Shown one piece after another: positions 10,880 through 23,780 of a stretch of DNA of 64,000 bases. The position numbers and the translations under genes are program-made. Below the pieces are notes generated by a model that was given only the letters and a program-made list of their open reading frames with translations, had not been told where the DNA came from and ran no database searches. The DNA is taken from NCBI GenBank assembly GCA_933822405.4, contig CAKOGP040001224.1, positions 189,825-253,824 of the forward strand. The letters run 5' to 3'. The stretch's first letter is position 1. Every line of letters starts with the position of its first letter. Source of the DNA: Cylindrotheca closterium (Eukaryota; Bacillariophyta; Bacillariophyceae; Bacillariales; Bacillariaceae).

Positions 10880-11985
10880 ATGGATAAGGACGACGACGAT
10901 CAACTGCAAACCTACTCACGAGTCTCTCCATTAGAAATTGACGAAGAAGAAGACGAAGGTATTGTACAATCGGAAAAAGTAGTAGTCCTCCAACGGGAGA
11001 CTCTTGATGAGTGTGACGACGACAATCCCTTTTTGAAAACCCTATTACCCGACGCGGCCATTAACATTCGCGGTCATTTGCTAATAGATGGCGTCTTTGC
11101 AGTCAAACTTTTGAAATTCTTGGGATTGACCTTTGGATTAATTGCCTTGTTTCACGCTATTGTCGCCAATGTTCCATTGCTGAACGATCGAGACCGGAAT
11201 TTGGAGTTGTGGCACATTTGGCGGTACGAAGGCAATTTGATTGTCTTTGACTCGGTAGTCTTTTTTCTAGTGGGACGGCTGTGGAAACAACGTGGAGTGG
11301 ATCACTTGGGATGGATCATTCCTTTGCTCGTTGCGAATATTTACTACGAAAGTCAACATTTTATTTCGTGGTTACGACACAGTGTCACTCTGTACGAGAT
11401 GCACTGCATTTGGCCCTGGGAGCTTTGGATGTTTGTGGTGACACTGGTACCTACCATCGGAGGGGTTGTTTTGGCCCATGTATGGAGGGCCTATCAAAGG
11501 CAATTGCTTCTCCTAAAAATTTCGGAATTGTTCCTTTGCGCGCTCTTCTTTTTGGTACCCATGTTGGGATCCAACTATTTTCATCTACATCATTGGTACG
11601 TCAGAACTTTTTGAGCTGCTTGCTTTCATTCTACTTCTTGTCTTGTTGCTTATCAATAACAATATTCCATCAATACTATATTTCCTACTACTTTAGGTAC
11701 GCTGGCTGGTTGATTGGTATGCACTGCAACTTTGACAAGTGGTGGTCCCGTTCGGCCATGGCCTATTGCTGGGGAATGTACATCAACGGAATTGCCGTAT
11801 ATGGCCGAGATCCTGTCTTGACTTGCGAATATTCCTATTGGTTGAGTACGGACAATCGATGTCCCTACATGGCGTGCTATTTGGAGGCCATGGCCCACAA
11901 AAATGATACCAACCACACCACCGACGTGGTGGAAATGATTGCAGCGGATTGGAGGAATTGTTCGGCTTCGGGATTTCATCCATAG
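10880..11985 (+). CDS. Multi-pass membrane protein, paralogue 2
   Basis: Two exons, 10880-11595 and 11697-11985, with a 101 bp intron that splits the same Trp codon as in the paralogue at 6571; 334 residues. It has an acidic N-terminus and about six hydrophobic helices, and keeps the shared motifs DRDRNL, GRLWKQRGVDHLG, FISWLRHS, LYEMHCIWPW, HLHHW, GMHCNFDKWWSR, GMYINGIAVYGRDP, STDNRCP and DWRNCSA. The two proteins differ most in the first 80 residues and near the C-terminus, where this copy has a short insertion with two potential N-glycosylation sites. The conserved His/Cys/Trp pattern suggests a common catalytic or transport core, function unknown. The TPR array sits between the two paralogues. 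Confidence 0.8.
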
Positions 11986-12337
11986 ATTATTAGAGAACAA
12001 GCCTTATTGTTCTCTTTGTTGCTATTGTTGTTCTAGTGTATCTAAAACTCCAGGTGCTTCCTTAGACCTTTTATCCAGTCTTCTTACGTAGACTGAACGT
12101 AAATTTAGTACTTAGTGTTTCATATATATGGTGTTCCTCTAATTATGTCTCCTTCCGTGTCGTTAAGCTCAACTCCCCGTCTCTGCACGTGAACAGTCGC
12201 TATTGGACAAGCCCTTTCGTTGATATTACATTACGACTCTGCTGCACCTATACTACTGGTATTCATCACGGACAACCTCAAATCAAATATTAAAAAAAAC
12301 CCATACCACACATCCTTGCTCTTCCTTACAACTGTCA
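11986..12337. other. Intergenic between two plus-strand genes
   Basis: About 350 bp holding the 3' UTR of the membrane protein and the promoter of the cyclase-like gene. No repeat or regulatory motif was recognised. Confidence 0.4.
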
Positions 12338-15300
12338 ATGGCGACGGGGACTGCACGCGTTGATCATTCAGGACAAGTAACAGACGTTGACACTGCAAGA
12401 GAAATCCTCAATATGCCCCAGCGTAGACGATCTTCCTTGATTGATCAAATGGCCATGGTGGCCGCCAACCAGCCCTTTATGGAAGACATTAGTGAAGGAA
12501 GCAACGATGATGACGACGACGACGATGGAGTGGAAGATGGCGTCATGGCTTCAACCGACAATGATACTGTGGGAGAAACGGAAATGGTCTTTAACACGGA
12601 ATTGGACGATGGTTCCAATGAATATTCCATTGATTTGGTAGATTCGCAAGGAGAATCTGTGAGTATGATGGACTTTGAAGACAGTGATGATAATGACGAC
12701 GATGGGGACGACGACGACAATGATGAACGGAACACCCTGGACTATGATACCACCAATACGGCGCTATTAGGTATGGGAGGTATGGGAATGGGAGGAAATG
12801 GTACCAGCTTTCGGGCTCGTCCTTCCTTTCGATCCGAGGGTATGAATATGAATTCTCAAGGACCACCAATCGATTATGCCTCCTTAATGTACGGACCTGG
12901 GGAAGGAGGCCTCGGAGCACGGTCTTCTTCTGCCGAAGCATCGTTGGGGGGCATGGGGGGTTCTCGAGTGGAACGACGCCGCCCACTTTCCATTTCCGTT
13001 CCCAGCTCAGCTGCCAATTCTGATGTTGAAAGTGGCGGTCCACAACAACGACGAACCTCCAATCGCATCATTCATGCGATTGGAGAAGAGGGATCTTCCA
13101 AACCAAGCGGAAACTCCATTTTGAGTTTTGCTCGTCGGGCGTCTCGCAAGGCATCTACCACCACTAGCTCCTTGGGAAGTGATAAGTTTGGATCGGCCAT
13201 TGAAAAGCTCAAAAACAACGATTCCAACAGCGAATGGGAATCCGTGGCGGCCGCGGTGGCGGTCGTCCAAGAGGGAGAACGGAGGGCGACCAATACCAAC
13301 AAGTCTCGATTGAATCAATTTTCAGCCGGCGATACCGTCTTAGTGTTTTTGACCTTGCTCAATGTGACAAATTCGGAGGATCCCAAGGATACCTTTACCA
13401 TTGCGGCGGTCAACAAATTTGGATTTCCCGACGGAGAGGGCAAGACAGATGATGAGAAAAGGGGACCTTACAACTTTGTATTGGCGACGGTCAAACAATT
13501 GCATTTTGAAGAAGACGATCGGTACTACACCGTTGTACGGGCAGACACTGGAAGTGAACAGCGGGCCGATTCTGGATGGATGGAACCATTAACCGATCCA
13601 GCAGGCCAAGAGGCTGCTCGACGAGCTGCCAAGAAGACGATTCGGAGTCAATCGAACGATGATGTTGAATTGGCGGACGATGGTGGATACATTCAAGATG
13701 TGGTGACTTGGATTGTGGATGCAATTGTGTATCCGTTCTTTTACTTTACCAATACCATTTTGCCGGGATGGCGCAAATTGCGACTGACGGCCAAGGTCCG
13801 AGTCTCTCAATTGCTATACGGAGATTCACCCTTTGCCTGTCGGGTCCGAGTGACGGGTATTAATCTCTTGGTCCTGTGCAGTTTGATCTTTTTGTTCTTG
13901 GAAGTGGCCAATCTAGCATTTTTGCCACCCGACTTTGATGCGCAAATTTCATTGGTTGTGATGTAAGCTATGGTATTCAGAGATGGAACTTTTGCTTGTT
14001 GATTTTTCATTTATTCTCACCTTCATATCAAAGTGTTGCTTGGGCCTGTCTCGTCATCGAACTGTTGTTGGAGATTTTAATTCGACCACTCGATTACAAC
14101 GACTTGATGGATTCAGACAAGGCCTTTTCTCCTACGACGGCACGCCACATCTCGTTCTTTCATATTTTCTTCGAAGCGATTGCGTTGGCGACCTTTGTTC
14201 CCGAATTATGGTGCACAATTCGCCACGATGAAGTCTGCGACAAGCAAGGTTTGTTTTCGCGGTCCCGCAGTACCATGGATGCGGTTTTGGGACAGTCTCC
14301 ATCAAAAGTCATGCTGGGACGAACGCTAATGGGGATTACAGCCTTTCGTTTCTTTGGAGTGGTCCGACATTGGAAACAAGCCTTGATCAATGATACCTAT
14401 CAGTCCGTAAAGTCCTCCAATGGGCTGAAACGATTCACTCGGGCTAGTGCGGGTGACTCGGTTAGCTCCTTTTCTACGTTAATTTCGAAACGAAAGTCCA
14501 AGGGATCAAAGAAGAATGACGATGAATTGGATCGAAGCCGTCATGGAGAAAAAGACGATGACACGAAACGATCTTCTACAGAAGATGATGAACGTCTCAA
14601 GAATGCTGCTACCATAGGAACCGCATTGATGGTCGTGAATTCGCAACGAGCTTTGGTCTTGTTGACATCCATTGTTCTCATCCTTCCATTGCTGATTTCT
14701 CGAGTCAAAACCAACTCCATTTCGACTGACTTGACACGGGTCCTACAGGCAAATAACGTCCAAGCCCTGGATACTGAAGACTGTGATTATTTGAAATCAG
14801 CAGTAGACTCTTGGCTTAGCATTGCCATGGTTCCACAACCAGAATCCTTTGTGAAATCGCATGAAGATACCTTTGTACTTTGGGCGCAAGTGCTTCCAGT
14901 TCGTTGCGATTGGCAAAGGGAAGATGGGATCATTACTCACTGTGATAACAATACTCTTTTCGAGCAAGGTCATCAGGAAGCTTGTGAGCTTTGGGACGAT
15001 ACATTGCAATGGGGAAGTTTTTCGGATGAACAAATGAAAGGATGGGAACTTGAAGAAAAAGTGGACACTGTCAGATCCAACTTGGCACAAGAAATGAATT
15101 TGAGAATGCCAGCTATCCAATGGAAATGCCTCTTTGGATTGGAAAGCGTGCCTTGCAATGTTGGGTCTTCGTCGGAAGCGGAATACAGTGTGACTGTTTA
15201 CTACAATAACCACCCCACTGTGTCATTGGCGTGAGTTTTTTTTGGTTTTTGTGCATGGGTTTTGATGGCCATCATCTCACCTTTTTTACTTGGCAACAGC

Positions 15301-16946
15301 AATACAAGTTTGTTCTTTCTTCTCCTTGGGATTCTGATTCTTGGGCTGTACAGTCTTTCAGCGCTTCGCAGTGACGCCATTCGACTTGTTCTTGATCCAC
15401 TTCAAAGAATGTTGAAAATTGTACTGCAATGTAAGTGTGCTGATTGAAAATCTCTAGCTTTGTCGGATGCGAGCTAACATTCATTTATGTAGATGCCGAC
15501 AATCCCCTATCACATAACGTAATGAGGTCCGGGTCCAAGACTGACGACGATGACATGACGCAGATCGATGCGAAAGAAATTGGAAACTACGAGACAGAAC
15601 AGCTGATCAGTGCGATCACAAAGATTGCAGATTTGCTCCGAAAATGCTGGGGAATCGCTGGAGCTGGTATTATCTCTTCAAATCTTGCCAGAACAGTGGA
15701 TGGGAAAACGGTGGTCTTCAACCCGACCGTCCCTGGAAAACGCGTCTATGCGCTCTTTGGATTTGTGGCTATCAACGGTTTCAGTGACCAGCTTCGGCGA
15801 TTGGATCGTGACGTCATGATTCTTATCAATGATGTAGCACGGGTGGTTCACGATGAGGTCTATCGATGGGCGCTTGGTGACCACGGCCAGTGTAATAAGA
15901 ATCTGGGCCCAGCTTTCTTAATGGTCTTCCGTATTGGTGATTTCTCGGAAGTGCACAAGAAGAAGCAAGTTGCCACTGAGAAACTCTTCCGATCGAATAA
16001 GGGAAAGAGGACAAGCGGCAAGACAGGCCTTCGTAATAGACGGAGCGGTCGTAGCGCACGAAGCTCCAACAGAGGGGGTGATGCTCAGATCGATCTCGCG
16101 TCGCTGCCTGGTATCCAAGGTTTCACGGATCGTGCTTTACTGGGTATGCTGAAATCATTTGCCGGAATCCATCGTGACAAAAACTTGTACGTGTGGCAAA
16201 GTGACTTCCGTCTCAGTGACGGAGTTGGAAAGTACTGCGTCGATATTATTTACGGAATGGATGCAGGATGGGCTGTGGAGGGAGCGGTTGGCAGTGAATA
16301 CAAGATTGATGCGACATACCTGTCACCACATGTCAATATGGCATCGCGTATGATGAGTGCGACAAAGCAGTACGGTGTGACTATCTTGTTGAGTAAGGCC
16401 GTGGAGGAACTATTGTCCAAGAACTGTCGCAAGAAACTTCGCCATCTTGACACGGTGTATGTGAAGGGAAGTAATGTCAAACAGCAAATTTTCACTTACG
16501 ATGCAAGGCACGAAGGGGTTGATTTCTTTTTGATCGAAAGGAGCCCATCGCAAGCCGACATTGATGCCGAGGCGTACACGCCAAATGTCTGGGATCACGA
16601 TCAAGATGTGAAAGCGATGAGGCAACATATCAGTGAAGACTTTCTGGAAGCTTTCAACATGGGTGTAAAGGAGTACCTGGGGGGAAACTGGACGGAAGCC
16701 TACAGCTTGCTAGAAGAGGCCGACAACAAATTGATTGCAAATATCATTGATGAGGGATACCTTGAATTGGATCCAGATGAATTCCCCGGAGACATCTTTG
16801 ACCGGAACAATAAGAATGAGGAATTGGTCAGGTTAAGGCATGATCTTGGTGATGGAGCTTGCAGGGTGCTCATGTCTTACATGAAAGGAAGAAACCTTAC
16901 TGCACCTCCAGATTGGGACGGCGTTCGAAAGCTTTCGAGCAAATAA
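12338..16946 (+). CDS. Membrane protein: voltage-sensor-like region, luminal domain, degenerate class III cyclase domain
   Basis: Four exons, 12338-13962, 14034-15230, 15300-15430 and 15493-16946, with introns of 71, 69 and 62 bp; every junction keeps the frame, giving 1468 residues. Residues 1-440 are acidic and disordered. Between about 455 and 665 lie four or five hydrophobic helices; the last, GRTLMGITAFRFFGVVRHWK, has spaced basic residues like an S4 voltage-sensor helix. A helix at about 745-765 leads into ~180 residues with several Cys, then another helix (SLFFLLLGILILGLYSL). The C-terminal part (about 1070-1320) aligns with class III nucleotidyl cyclases: FGFVAINGFSD, CNKNLGPAFLMVF, and KIDATYLSPHVNMASRM. 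Both metal-binding Asp are replaced (Ala in FVAI, Pro in GPA), while the Asn and Arg of VNMASR remain. A regulatory or pseudo-cyclase role is inferred. Confidence 0.8.
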
Positions 16947-17117
16947 AGAAACAGTTTTGTTTGCCTAAACTGTGTAATTGTAATCAACAGCATATATACA
17001 ACTCTTTTTTCCCACACCCACTTTCCCTTGCACCATATGCGGTCTGTCCATTGCGCAGGCACGACTGGGGCCAAGAAAAATAATCAGAAATGCAGACACA
17101 AACAAAATAATTGAAAC

Positions 17118-18081
17118 ATGGGACGTTGTACCATCCAACTTGTCATGGTAAGTAGCACATGCAGTCGCAAAAAAAATACGAATACATCGATGCTTGTGCT
17201 GATCTCCAGTCTGTTTGTCCTTTCAGGGCCCTGCGGGTTCAGGAAAGTCCACATATTGCCACGCTATGCAACAACATGCCGAAACTTTGGGAGGTCCTCG
17301 GAAACGAACGATTCATGTCGCCAATCTGGATCCAGCAGCGGAGAACTTTGGTTATCAAATGGCTTTCGATATACGCGATCTCATTTCTGTGGAGGAAGTG
17401 ATGGAAGAACTCAAGCTGGGTCCAAATGGCGGCTTGGTATATTGCATGGAATATCTGCTGAACAACCTGGATTGGCTCCAGGATGCTTTGGACGACTTTG
17501 GTGATGACGATTATTTGATTCTTGATTGCCCAGGACAACTAGAGCTATATACCCATATTCCCCTGATGAGAAACGTAATCGATCGAATGCGAATGTGGGG
17601 ATACGAATCTTCAATGATTGGGGTATTTTGCATAGACACAACCTTTGTCTCGGATACTTCCAAATTTATCTCTGGAAGCCTGCTGAGTTTGTCGGCTATG
17701 ATTGCTCTAGAACTGCCACATGTCAATGTTTTAACAAAATGCGATTTAATATCCGAAGAGAATGTTGACTTGATTCTGAATCGAGAAAGTGCTTCCGAAA
17801 TATGGAGTCGAGAACAAGATCGGAGCTCCTTACTTCCAGCAAAATTCGAAGACGGGGACGACGAGAGTCGTCGGTTAGAGCGGCGTCGGAGGAATCGTCA
17901 AAGATTAACCGATGGTATCTGCCAACTGTTAGACGACTATACTATGGTCAGCTTCCTGCCTCTTAACATTCGTGATGAGGATAGTATTGATCATGTGCTG
18001 GCGTGTGTCGACTCGACGGTGCAATACGGCGAGGACCTGGAGGTTCGAGGGGAAGATATTGATAGAGAGTTTGAAGAATAG
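17118..18081 (+). CDS. GPN3: GPN-loop GTPase 3
   Basis: Two exons, 17118-17147 (only 30 bp, encoding the first 10 residues) and 17227-18081, with a 79 bp phase-0 intron; 294 residues, the normal GPN family length. Motifs in order are the P-loop GPAGSGKST (11-19), the family-defining GPN insert (75-77 in LGPNGG), the G3 motif DCPGQ (110-114) and the G4 motif TKCD (180-183). GPN GTPases form homo- or heterodimers that assist nuclear import and assembly of RNA polymerase II. GPN3 rather than GPN1 or GPN2 is chosen from the short N-terminus and absence of the long GPN1 acidic tail; GPN2 cannot be fully excluded. The tail is acidic. Confidence 0.85.
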
Positions 18082-18144
18082 GCAAGTTTGTCATTTCAAA
18101 ATATTTTTAAAGTACAGTTATTACAACAGTTTTCAATAGCGTGG

Positions 18145-19503
18145 TCATTTGCCAAAAATCGAAGAACACTTGGCCTTAGCAATTCCGATTTGGTGTTCTT
18201 GAGCATCAAACAAAATATCGTGTCCGAACATTGCGTTCGCCCCAAGCACAGCACCGTCCTGTTCTTCGACATAAAGTCTATTTGACAGCGATTTGCTCTT
18301 TTCCCATCTTTGTGGTTCTCCCGTTAAGTCGTCGATTGGAGTGTTTTCCATGTAATATTGTGACTGCAAAACCAACGTTGCATTGTTGGCAAAGCGAAAT
18401 GTGATATCGGGGAGCCTAAGAAACTCTTCAAAGGTAAATGTCCGAGTTCTCATGGCACTAGAAAAGTCCATCAACCCACCTGTCACGTTCATGCCAATAT
18501 GTGCCATATCGTCTGCAAACATGGCGGGCAGGAATGAATCTGTTGTCCCAGAGTCAAAGAGACAGCCATTCTTCCCATTGTTTATCCGTCTTAACAACGA
18601 TGGCTTGACTTCCTTACTTGTCACGACAACGTCACCAACTTCCAGCGACTCCATTTCAATACTGTACAAACCATGGTCTCTTGTGATTGGAGTCATTCTC
18701 ATTTTTTCAAGGTGATGCTCCGTGGGATGAGTTCCTCCTAATGATAGTGTCCCTCCTTTCGGGGTTAAGCAAAGACTGAATGCATTGATTGCAATGGCTC
18801 CAGCCTTGTGAGTCGCTGAGATGATGGATCTATCATCTAGGGCTAGACCCAAAATTCCATCAGCATATTGTTCTCGGAATAGACCTTCTGATTTGGACTG
18901 ACAACCGAAAGCGTGAAAGACGGCTAGCTGCATGTCAACTTCCACACTTTCCAACTTATCGGCAGAACCAAACCAGACAACATCCTCCACTTCATCCCCA
19001 GACCATTTGCTACCTTCTGTATATCTTTGTTCCATTGCGCATCTATTCCCATACAAAGAACAAGTAGATATCCCGTCCATTAAGCAACTCCCACATTTGG
19101 AAAACCGATGTGTTGTGGACTTGGTTACATCAAAGTACGGATTAACATGCTTTCCGCATCCTTTGCAGTTTCCTGCCACCTTAGATTTGCAGGGAAATGC
19201 GACAATTCGAGAGCCAGTATCGAGAATAACAGTTTGTCGTTGGGGTGGCGAACCGATGTAAATATCAGCATGATGGGATCCCTTCATGGCGTGGATTGGC
19301 ACTGTCACATTGGCAGCAGGAGGTGGTTCCAAAATTCTGATTGAATGCTTCTTAGGCAGATGAACTGCTCCTCGGAGACCCAACAGCTCTCTATGATTGT
19401 GTGAACTCGACACAGCGTTCGGGGCCAGCAACCATGCTAGGCTGCGAAGAGAGCATTTCCCCATCGCGCGAGCAGCAGGTTTGCAATAGTTTCCAAAAAT
19501 CAT
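18145..19503 (-). CDS. Pepsin-family (A1) aspartic protease, plasmepsin-V-like
   Basis: Single exon, 452 residues, ATG start. Both catalytic motifs are present: DTGS at 95-98 (ILDTGSRIVAFPC) and DSGT at 317-320 (CLFDSGTTDSFLP). The flap tyrosine is likely Tyr161 in QRYTEGSKWSG. Directly after the first motif there is a Cys-rich insertion (CKSKVAGNCKGCGKHVNPYF) and more Cys in CGSC and CSLYGNRC, resembling plasmepsin V and related ER/secretory aspartic proteases of stramenopiles and alveolates. A hydrophobic leader near residues 15-32 is weak. No obvious C-terminal membrane anchor is seen. A role in cleaving secretory proteins is inferred. It is divergent from condensin D2 with only 162 bp between start codons. 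Confidence 0.85.
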   Translation of the reverse strand: MIFGNYCKPAARAMGKCSLRSLAWLLAPNAVSSSHNHRELLGLRGAVHLPKKHSIRILEPPPAANVTVPIHAMKGSHHADIYIGSPPQRQTVILDTGSRIVAFPCKSKVAGNCKGCGKHVNPYFDVTKSTTHRFSKCGSCLMDGISTCSLYGNRCAMEQRYTEGSKWSGDEVEDVVWFGSADKLESVEVDMQLAVFHAFGCQSKSEGLFREQYADGILGLALDDRSIISATHKAGAIAINAFSLCLTPKGGTLSLGGTHPTEHHLEKMRMTPITRDHGLYSIEMESLEVGDVVVTSKEVKPSLLRRINNGKNGCLFDSGTTDSFLPAMFADDMAHIGMNVTGGLMDFSSAMRTRTFTFEEFLRLPDITFRFANNATLVLQSQYYMENTPIDDLTGEPQRWEKSKSLSNRLYVEEQDGAVLGANAMFGHDILFDAQEHQIGIAKAKCSSIFGK

Positions 19504-19665
19504 TGTCGGTGTTTTCGTTTTGGGAAAAAGACTTGATGTAGGGGATGGACAGACAGCCGTTTTGGTGCGATAAATTTAGTCGCACCGAGACTGTTTGAAT
19601 TTTGATCAATCATCATCTCATCATCACCAAGAACCCAACTATTCGTTGACCGGGTTACATACACC

Positions 19666-22600
19666 ATGGCCGAGTCAACCTTTCCAATCCCTTCCTCTCT
19701 CCAGGACTTAGAGCGGGAGCCATACAATCTCCTTCCTTATCCGTATAATTTTGACGATGATGACGAGGAAGCAAGAGCTCTATCTTTTTGTCGTCTGGTC
19801 AAAACCTTGGAAATGGGAAACCGTCGACTAGCCACGGAAGGAATGTCCTTATTTCAAAGTCAGAACGGCTATCCTGATGAAGAAAAATGGATGTGCGAAG
19901 ATAGAGTACAAGCTTTGTATACCCTTGTCAGGTAGGAATGAACTACTGTGCCATTGTGATTGGTTTTGTGAACTCTTCTTGTCTCACATCAATTTATTCT
20001 TCCGCTTCACAGAAAATCGACTTCTCTCGCCTCTGAAACGAGATGGAGTTTGATCCGAAGTCTATGCCAAGCTGTGAAGGGAATTTCTATTCTTTTAGAT
20101 GACCATGCGGAAGGAAACCCATCCAATGAAGACATGGAAGTCGAAGGATCACAAACGGAAGCTACACCTTCGTCGACAGTCTCCCAAGAATTCCGCGATG
20201 CATTCGCATGTCACATCTACATGTTGTTTTCAATTATGCATGTTATGGAATCTGAGGCAAAGATTGCGTCAACTTTGAAGACTTCAAGCAAGAAGCGTTC
20301 CGACAATCAAGAAGCCATCGAAATGGCGGAGATGCGAGCTGCATGTGCTCAAGCAATGCTTATCGCAGCCCAAAAAATGAGTGAAAATCGAAACCGTCTA
20401 TGGAGAAGAGGGGTCCCTGATGAATCAGTAGTCGTACTCCCATGCAGAATCGCCTATCAAATGCTGGAGAGCGCGACTGGTGTCATTGCCCGAAAAGCTG
20501 CGTCTGGAGACGAAGCCATTGCCATGATTGCGGCTACTGTTGATTCTTGTGAATCCCTCTTGGGGACAATTATTGCCGCTCTCATGGATATGATGCACTC
20601 CTATGAGCATATGGCTGCTTTATGTTCGGAGCTGTGCACTTCAGTGGCCACGAACAAATTGCCGATTGAACTTATCCGAGAGATGGGACGATTGGATACC
20701 CATTCCCAAGATACTGGCAAGGCCAGTGGAATCAAGTTTGTTGCACCCTTCATCAATGAAATGGCCCAAAGTCGACCTCGTCTGGTTCTGGTGAACATTT
20801 CACACATTATGCCGCACTTGAACTCTGAGCCATACTACTTGAGGTCTGCCATTGTTGGTGCGATAGGACATATTATCGATCATGTTGGGAAATCGCTGTC
20901 TGCGCCGGGGACCACAGAAGACGAAGACAAGGATGGCGCAATGTCACCGACAAATTTGGAGAACTCTCGTGGAACCCTGCTGACGATTCTCCAAGAACGA
21001 GCTCATGATGTGAGCTCCTACACCCGCTCAGCAGCTCTCAAGGCTTGGATTCGACTTGTCCAGGAAGGGTCAATCCCCGTGGACAGTTTCATTTCTGTCA
21101 CAATGATTGCTATGGATAGATTGAAAGACAAAACAGTAATTGTCAGAAAGCAGGCTCTTCAGGTAAATGCCATCTTGCTTTTGTTTTCCTTTTTTTTGAA
21201 ACGATCTAACATTCCTCTCAGCTATTGACAGTGTTGCTTGAAAACAACCCATTCTTGGGAGAATTGGACCCAGAGCCATATCGCCTAAAATTGAAGGAGA
21301 TGTATGAATACGTGAAGGCTCACCTTCCTCAGCATTTGAACGAAGCCTACCAGACAAAGTTACAAGACTCTCGTGAAAATGGAGAGACAGAGGAAGATAT
21401 CCTTGAATTGGAGAGTGCAACCCTCGCTGCTGCAATTGCGGAAGCTGATATCATGGAAGAGGAGACACCGGCAAACACTGAATATAAGGCAAAAATCGAA
21501 GCGTTGAAATTTGCCCAATCCGCTCTGGATTTCATTGACCAGTTTGAAAATGCGAGCTCCGCTCTTCATGGTATGCTTCTTTCAGCCAATACTAGCGATG
21601 TGATGGAAGCTCTTAGGTTCTTTGTCAAAGCTCGGCATTTTAAACTCCCATGTGCTGTTACTGGGATGAAACAAGCGCTGACGCTGATGTGGTCAACAGA
21701 GCAGAATATCAAGGACGAAGTTCTCAAGGCATTCATTGACGTTTTCATTGCAGTTCCAGGCTCTGATGGGAAGCATGTGCTTCCAGCAAACCAAATTGCA
21801 TACAACTTGATTGTGCTGGTGGAAGTAGCTAATGTCAGTGAACTGGCTTCTATCGAAGAGGCCGTAGGTCATCTTGTAAAGAATGGCAAGATTCCAGCTG
21901 ATGTGTTCTCAACGCTTTGGGCAGCTGCTGCTAATGGCAAATCTTGTGCATCTGCTATCCAAATCATTGGGATGGCGGCAAACACGGATAGCAGTATAGT
22001 GGACAGCAAATCTCGCTTGAAGACGCTTCTCGACGTTGCTCTTGGGGATGAGACAGAGGAGAGACGTGATTTTGGGGTCGTCAGAGCAGCTGCTATTGCA
22101 CTTCAGCGAATTGAAAGAGCTCAAGTCGATCCTACTTGTGCTAAATATTTGGTTCTAGAGAGAATCATGGAACAATTGTGCGCCGTAGCTCGTGGTGACT
22201 GGTGCGTGGACCTAAACGAAAAAGACACCATGGAATGGTTTTCGGCTTCCGAAGAAGCTATCAGCGCTCTTTTCATCATCTCTCCTTCACCAGAGATATG
22301 TTGTGCCGATATAATCCGGGGAATGCATGCACAGACTCTGGGATCAGGCTCAGTTGAAAAATGTAATCCTTTGCGCCTTGCCAGGTTCTTCCATGTCCTT
22401 GGGCATATTGCTTTGAAGCTCCTAGTCTACACTGAAGCACTTTCTGGCACGGTGCGCCGTGCCAACGCCCAGAAGTCACTCAAGAGACAAGAAGAAATGG
22501 ACAAGGCAAAACAGATGAAGGGGGCCGCTGAAGATGATGACATCGAAGCTGAGCTAGGAATGGCTGCCGAGCTCGAGGCTGAGAACGAACGAAAAGTTGC

Positions 22601-23780
22601 CGAGATTGCAGAAAAAGAAATCGTGGGTCGCGGTCTGTTAGGTATCTTTGGTCCAATCTTAGTGCGTGTTGTGGTCAATGAAGGCCAGCGGTTCAACAAC
22701 GGAGTCCTCTTGCAAGCTGCAACTCTCTCGCTCTGCAAATTCATGTGCGTCTCCAGCTCCTTTTGCGAAAAGCATCTTGCGGTGGTCTTCACTGCACTCG
22801 CAAACGCACCACCAGAAGATACAGTGCTGCGAGCAAATACTGTAATTGCACTGGGCGATCTCGCTTTCCGCTTCCCAAATGAGGTAGAACCCTACACTCC
22901 AAGACTCTATGCCTGCCTCCGAGACCCTGCAACCAAAGTTCGTCGTCACACTCTGATGGTTTTGACGCATCTCATTCTGAATGATATGGTCAAGGTAAAG
23001 GGTCAAGTCTGCGAAATTGCGTTGTGCTTGCGAGATCCCGATTCAAGAATGAGAGATACGGCTCGTCTACTTTTCCATGAATTGAGCAAACGAAGCAACA
23101 ATCCAGTTTACAACTTGCTACCGGACATTATCAGTCAACTAAGTCAAACGTCAGTTGCCAAGGAAGACTTCCGCAGTATCATGACCTTCCTTTTGGGCTA
23201 CATTAAAAAGGAGAGACAGAATGAGATGCTAATTGACAAGTTATGCCATCGATTCCCGAAGTGCACTACCATTTCACAGACTGCGGATATCACGTATTGC
23301 ATGACACAGCTTAAGGTGAACGAGAAGTCAGTGAAGTGCATGATCGATAACTTTAAACTATACAAGGATGCGCTACATGATGAAGAAATTCGCAAACACT
23401 TTTCAGCAATCATCACCAAGGCCAAGAAACTTTCAAAACCTGAGCTCAAACAGGGTCTGGAAGAGTGGGAATCGAAGCTTGACGAGCAGGCGCAACTTGG
23501 CAAGGAAAATGAGCTTGCAGGCGAGAAGGCCAAACTGGCAAAAACTCGTGCTTCGAAGCGAAAGGTAACCCGAAGAAGGAAACCAGTCATCGAGAGTATT
23601 CCTGAATTGAGCGATCACGAAAGCGATGATAACAATGCCGAGGAGGAGAGTGAAACAGAAATGTCGTTTGATGGCAAAGAAAATGCTCCCAAAAATACAC
23701 AGAGGAGTTCAACTGAGGAACCGTTGAAAACACGCAGAAGCCGAAGAAGGGGGGCCAACACTAGTATTGAATCATCATGA
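19666..23780 (+). CDS. NCAPD2: Condensin complex non-SMC subunit D2 (CND1)
   Basis: Three exons, 19666-19931, 20013-21162 and 21222-23780, with introns of 81 and 59 bp; 1324 residues, close to the usual size of this HEAT-repeat subunit. The N-terminal region has the Cnd1 N-terminal character (EKWMCEDRVQALYTLVR), followed by helical HEAT repeats. The conserved Cnd1 core lies at about 1000-1170: LRANTVIALGDLAFRFPN, LRDPATKVRRHTLMVL and LRDPDSRMRDTARLLF. The C-terminus is basic then acidic/Ser-rich (KRKVTRRRKP, later RSRRRG), a likely nuclear localisation and phosphorylation region. Condensin I compacts mitotic chromosomes; this subunit helps bind DNA and the kleisin. The ATG has an ACC context. 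Confidence 0.9.

Noticed and set aside
12445..13318. Minus-strand frames in the first exon of the cyclase-like gene
   Set aside because: They are shadows of a GAT/GAC-rich disordered region and have no recognisable domain.
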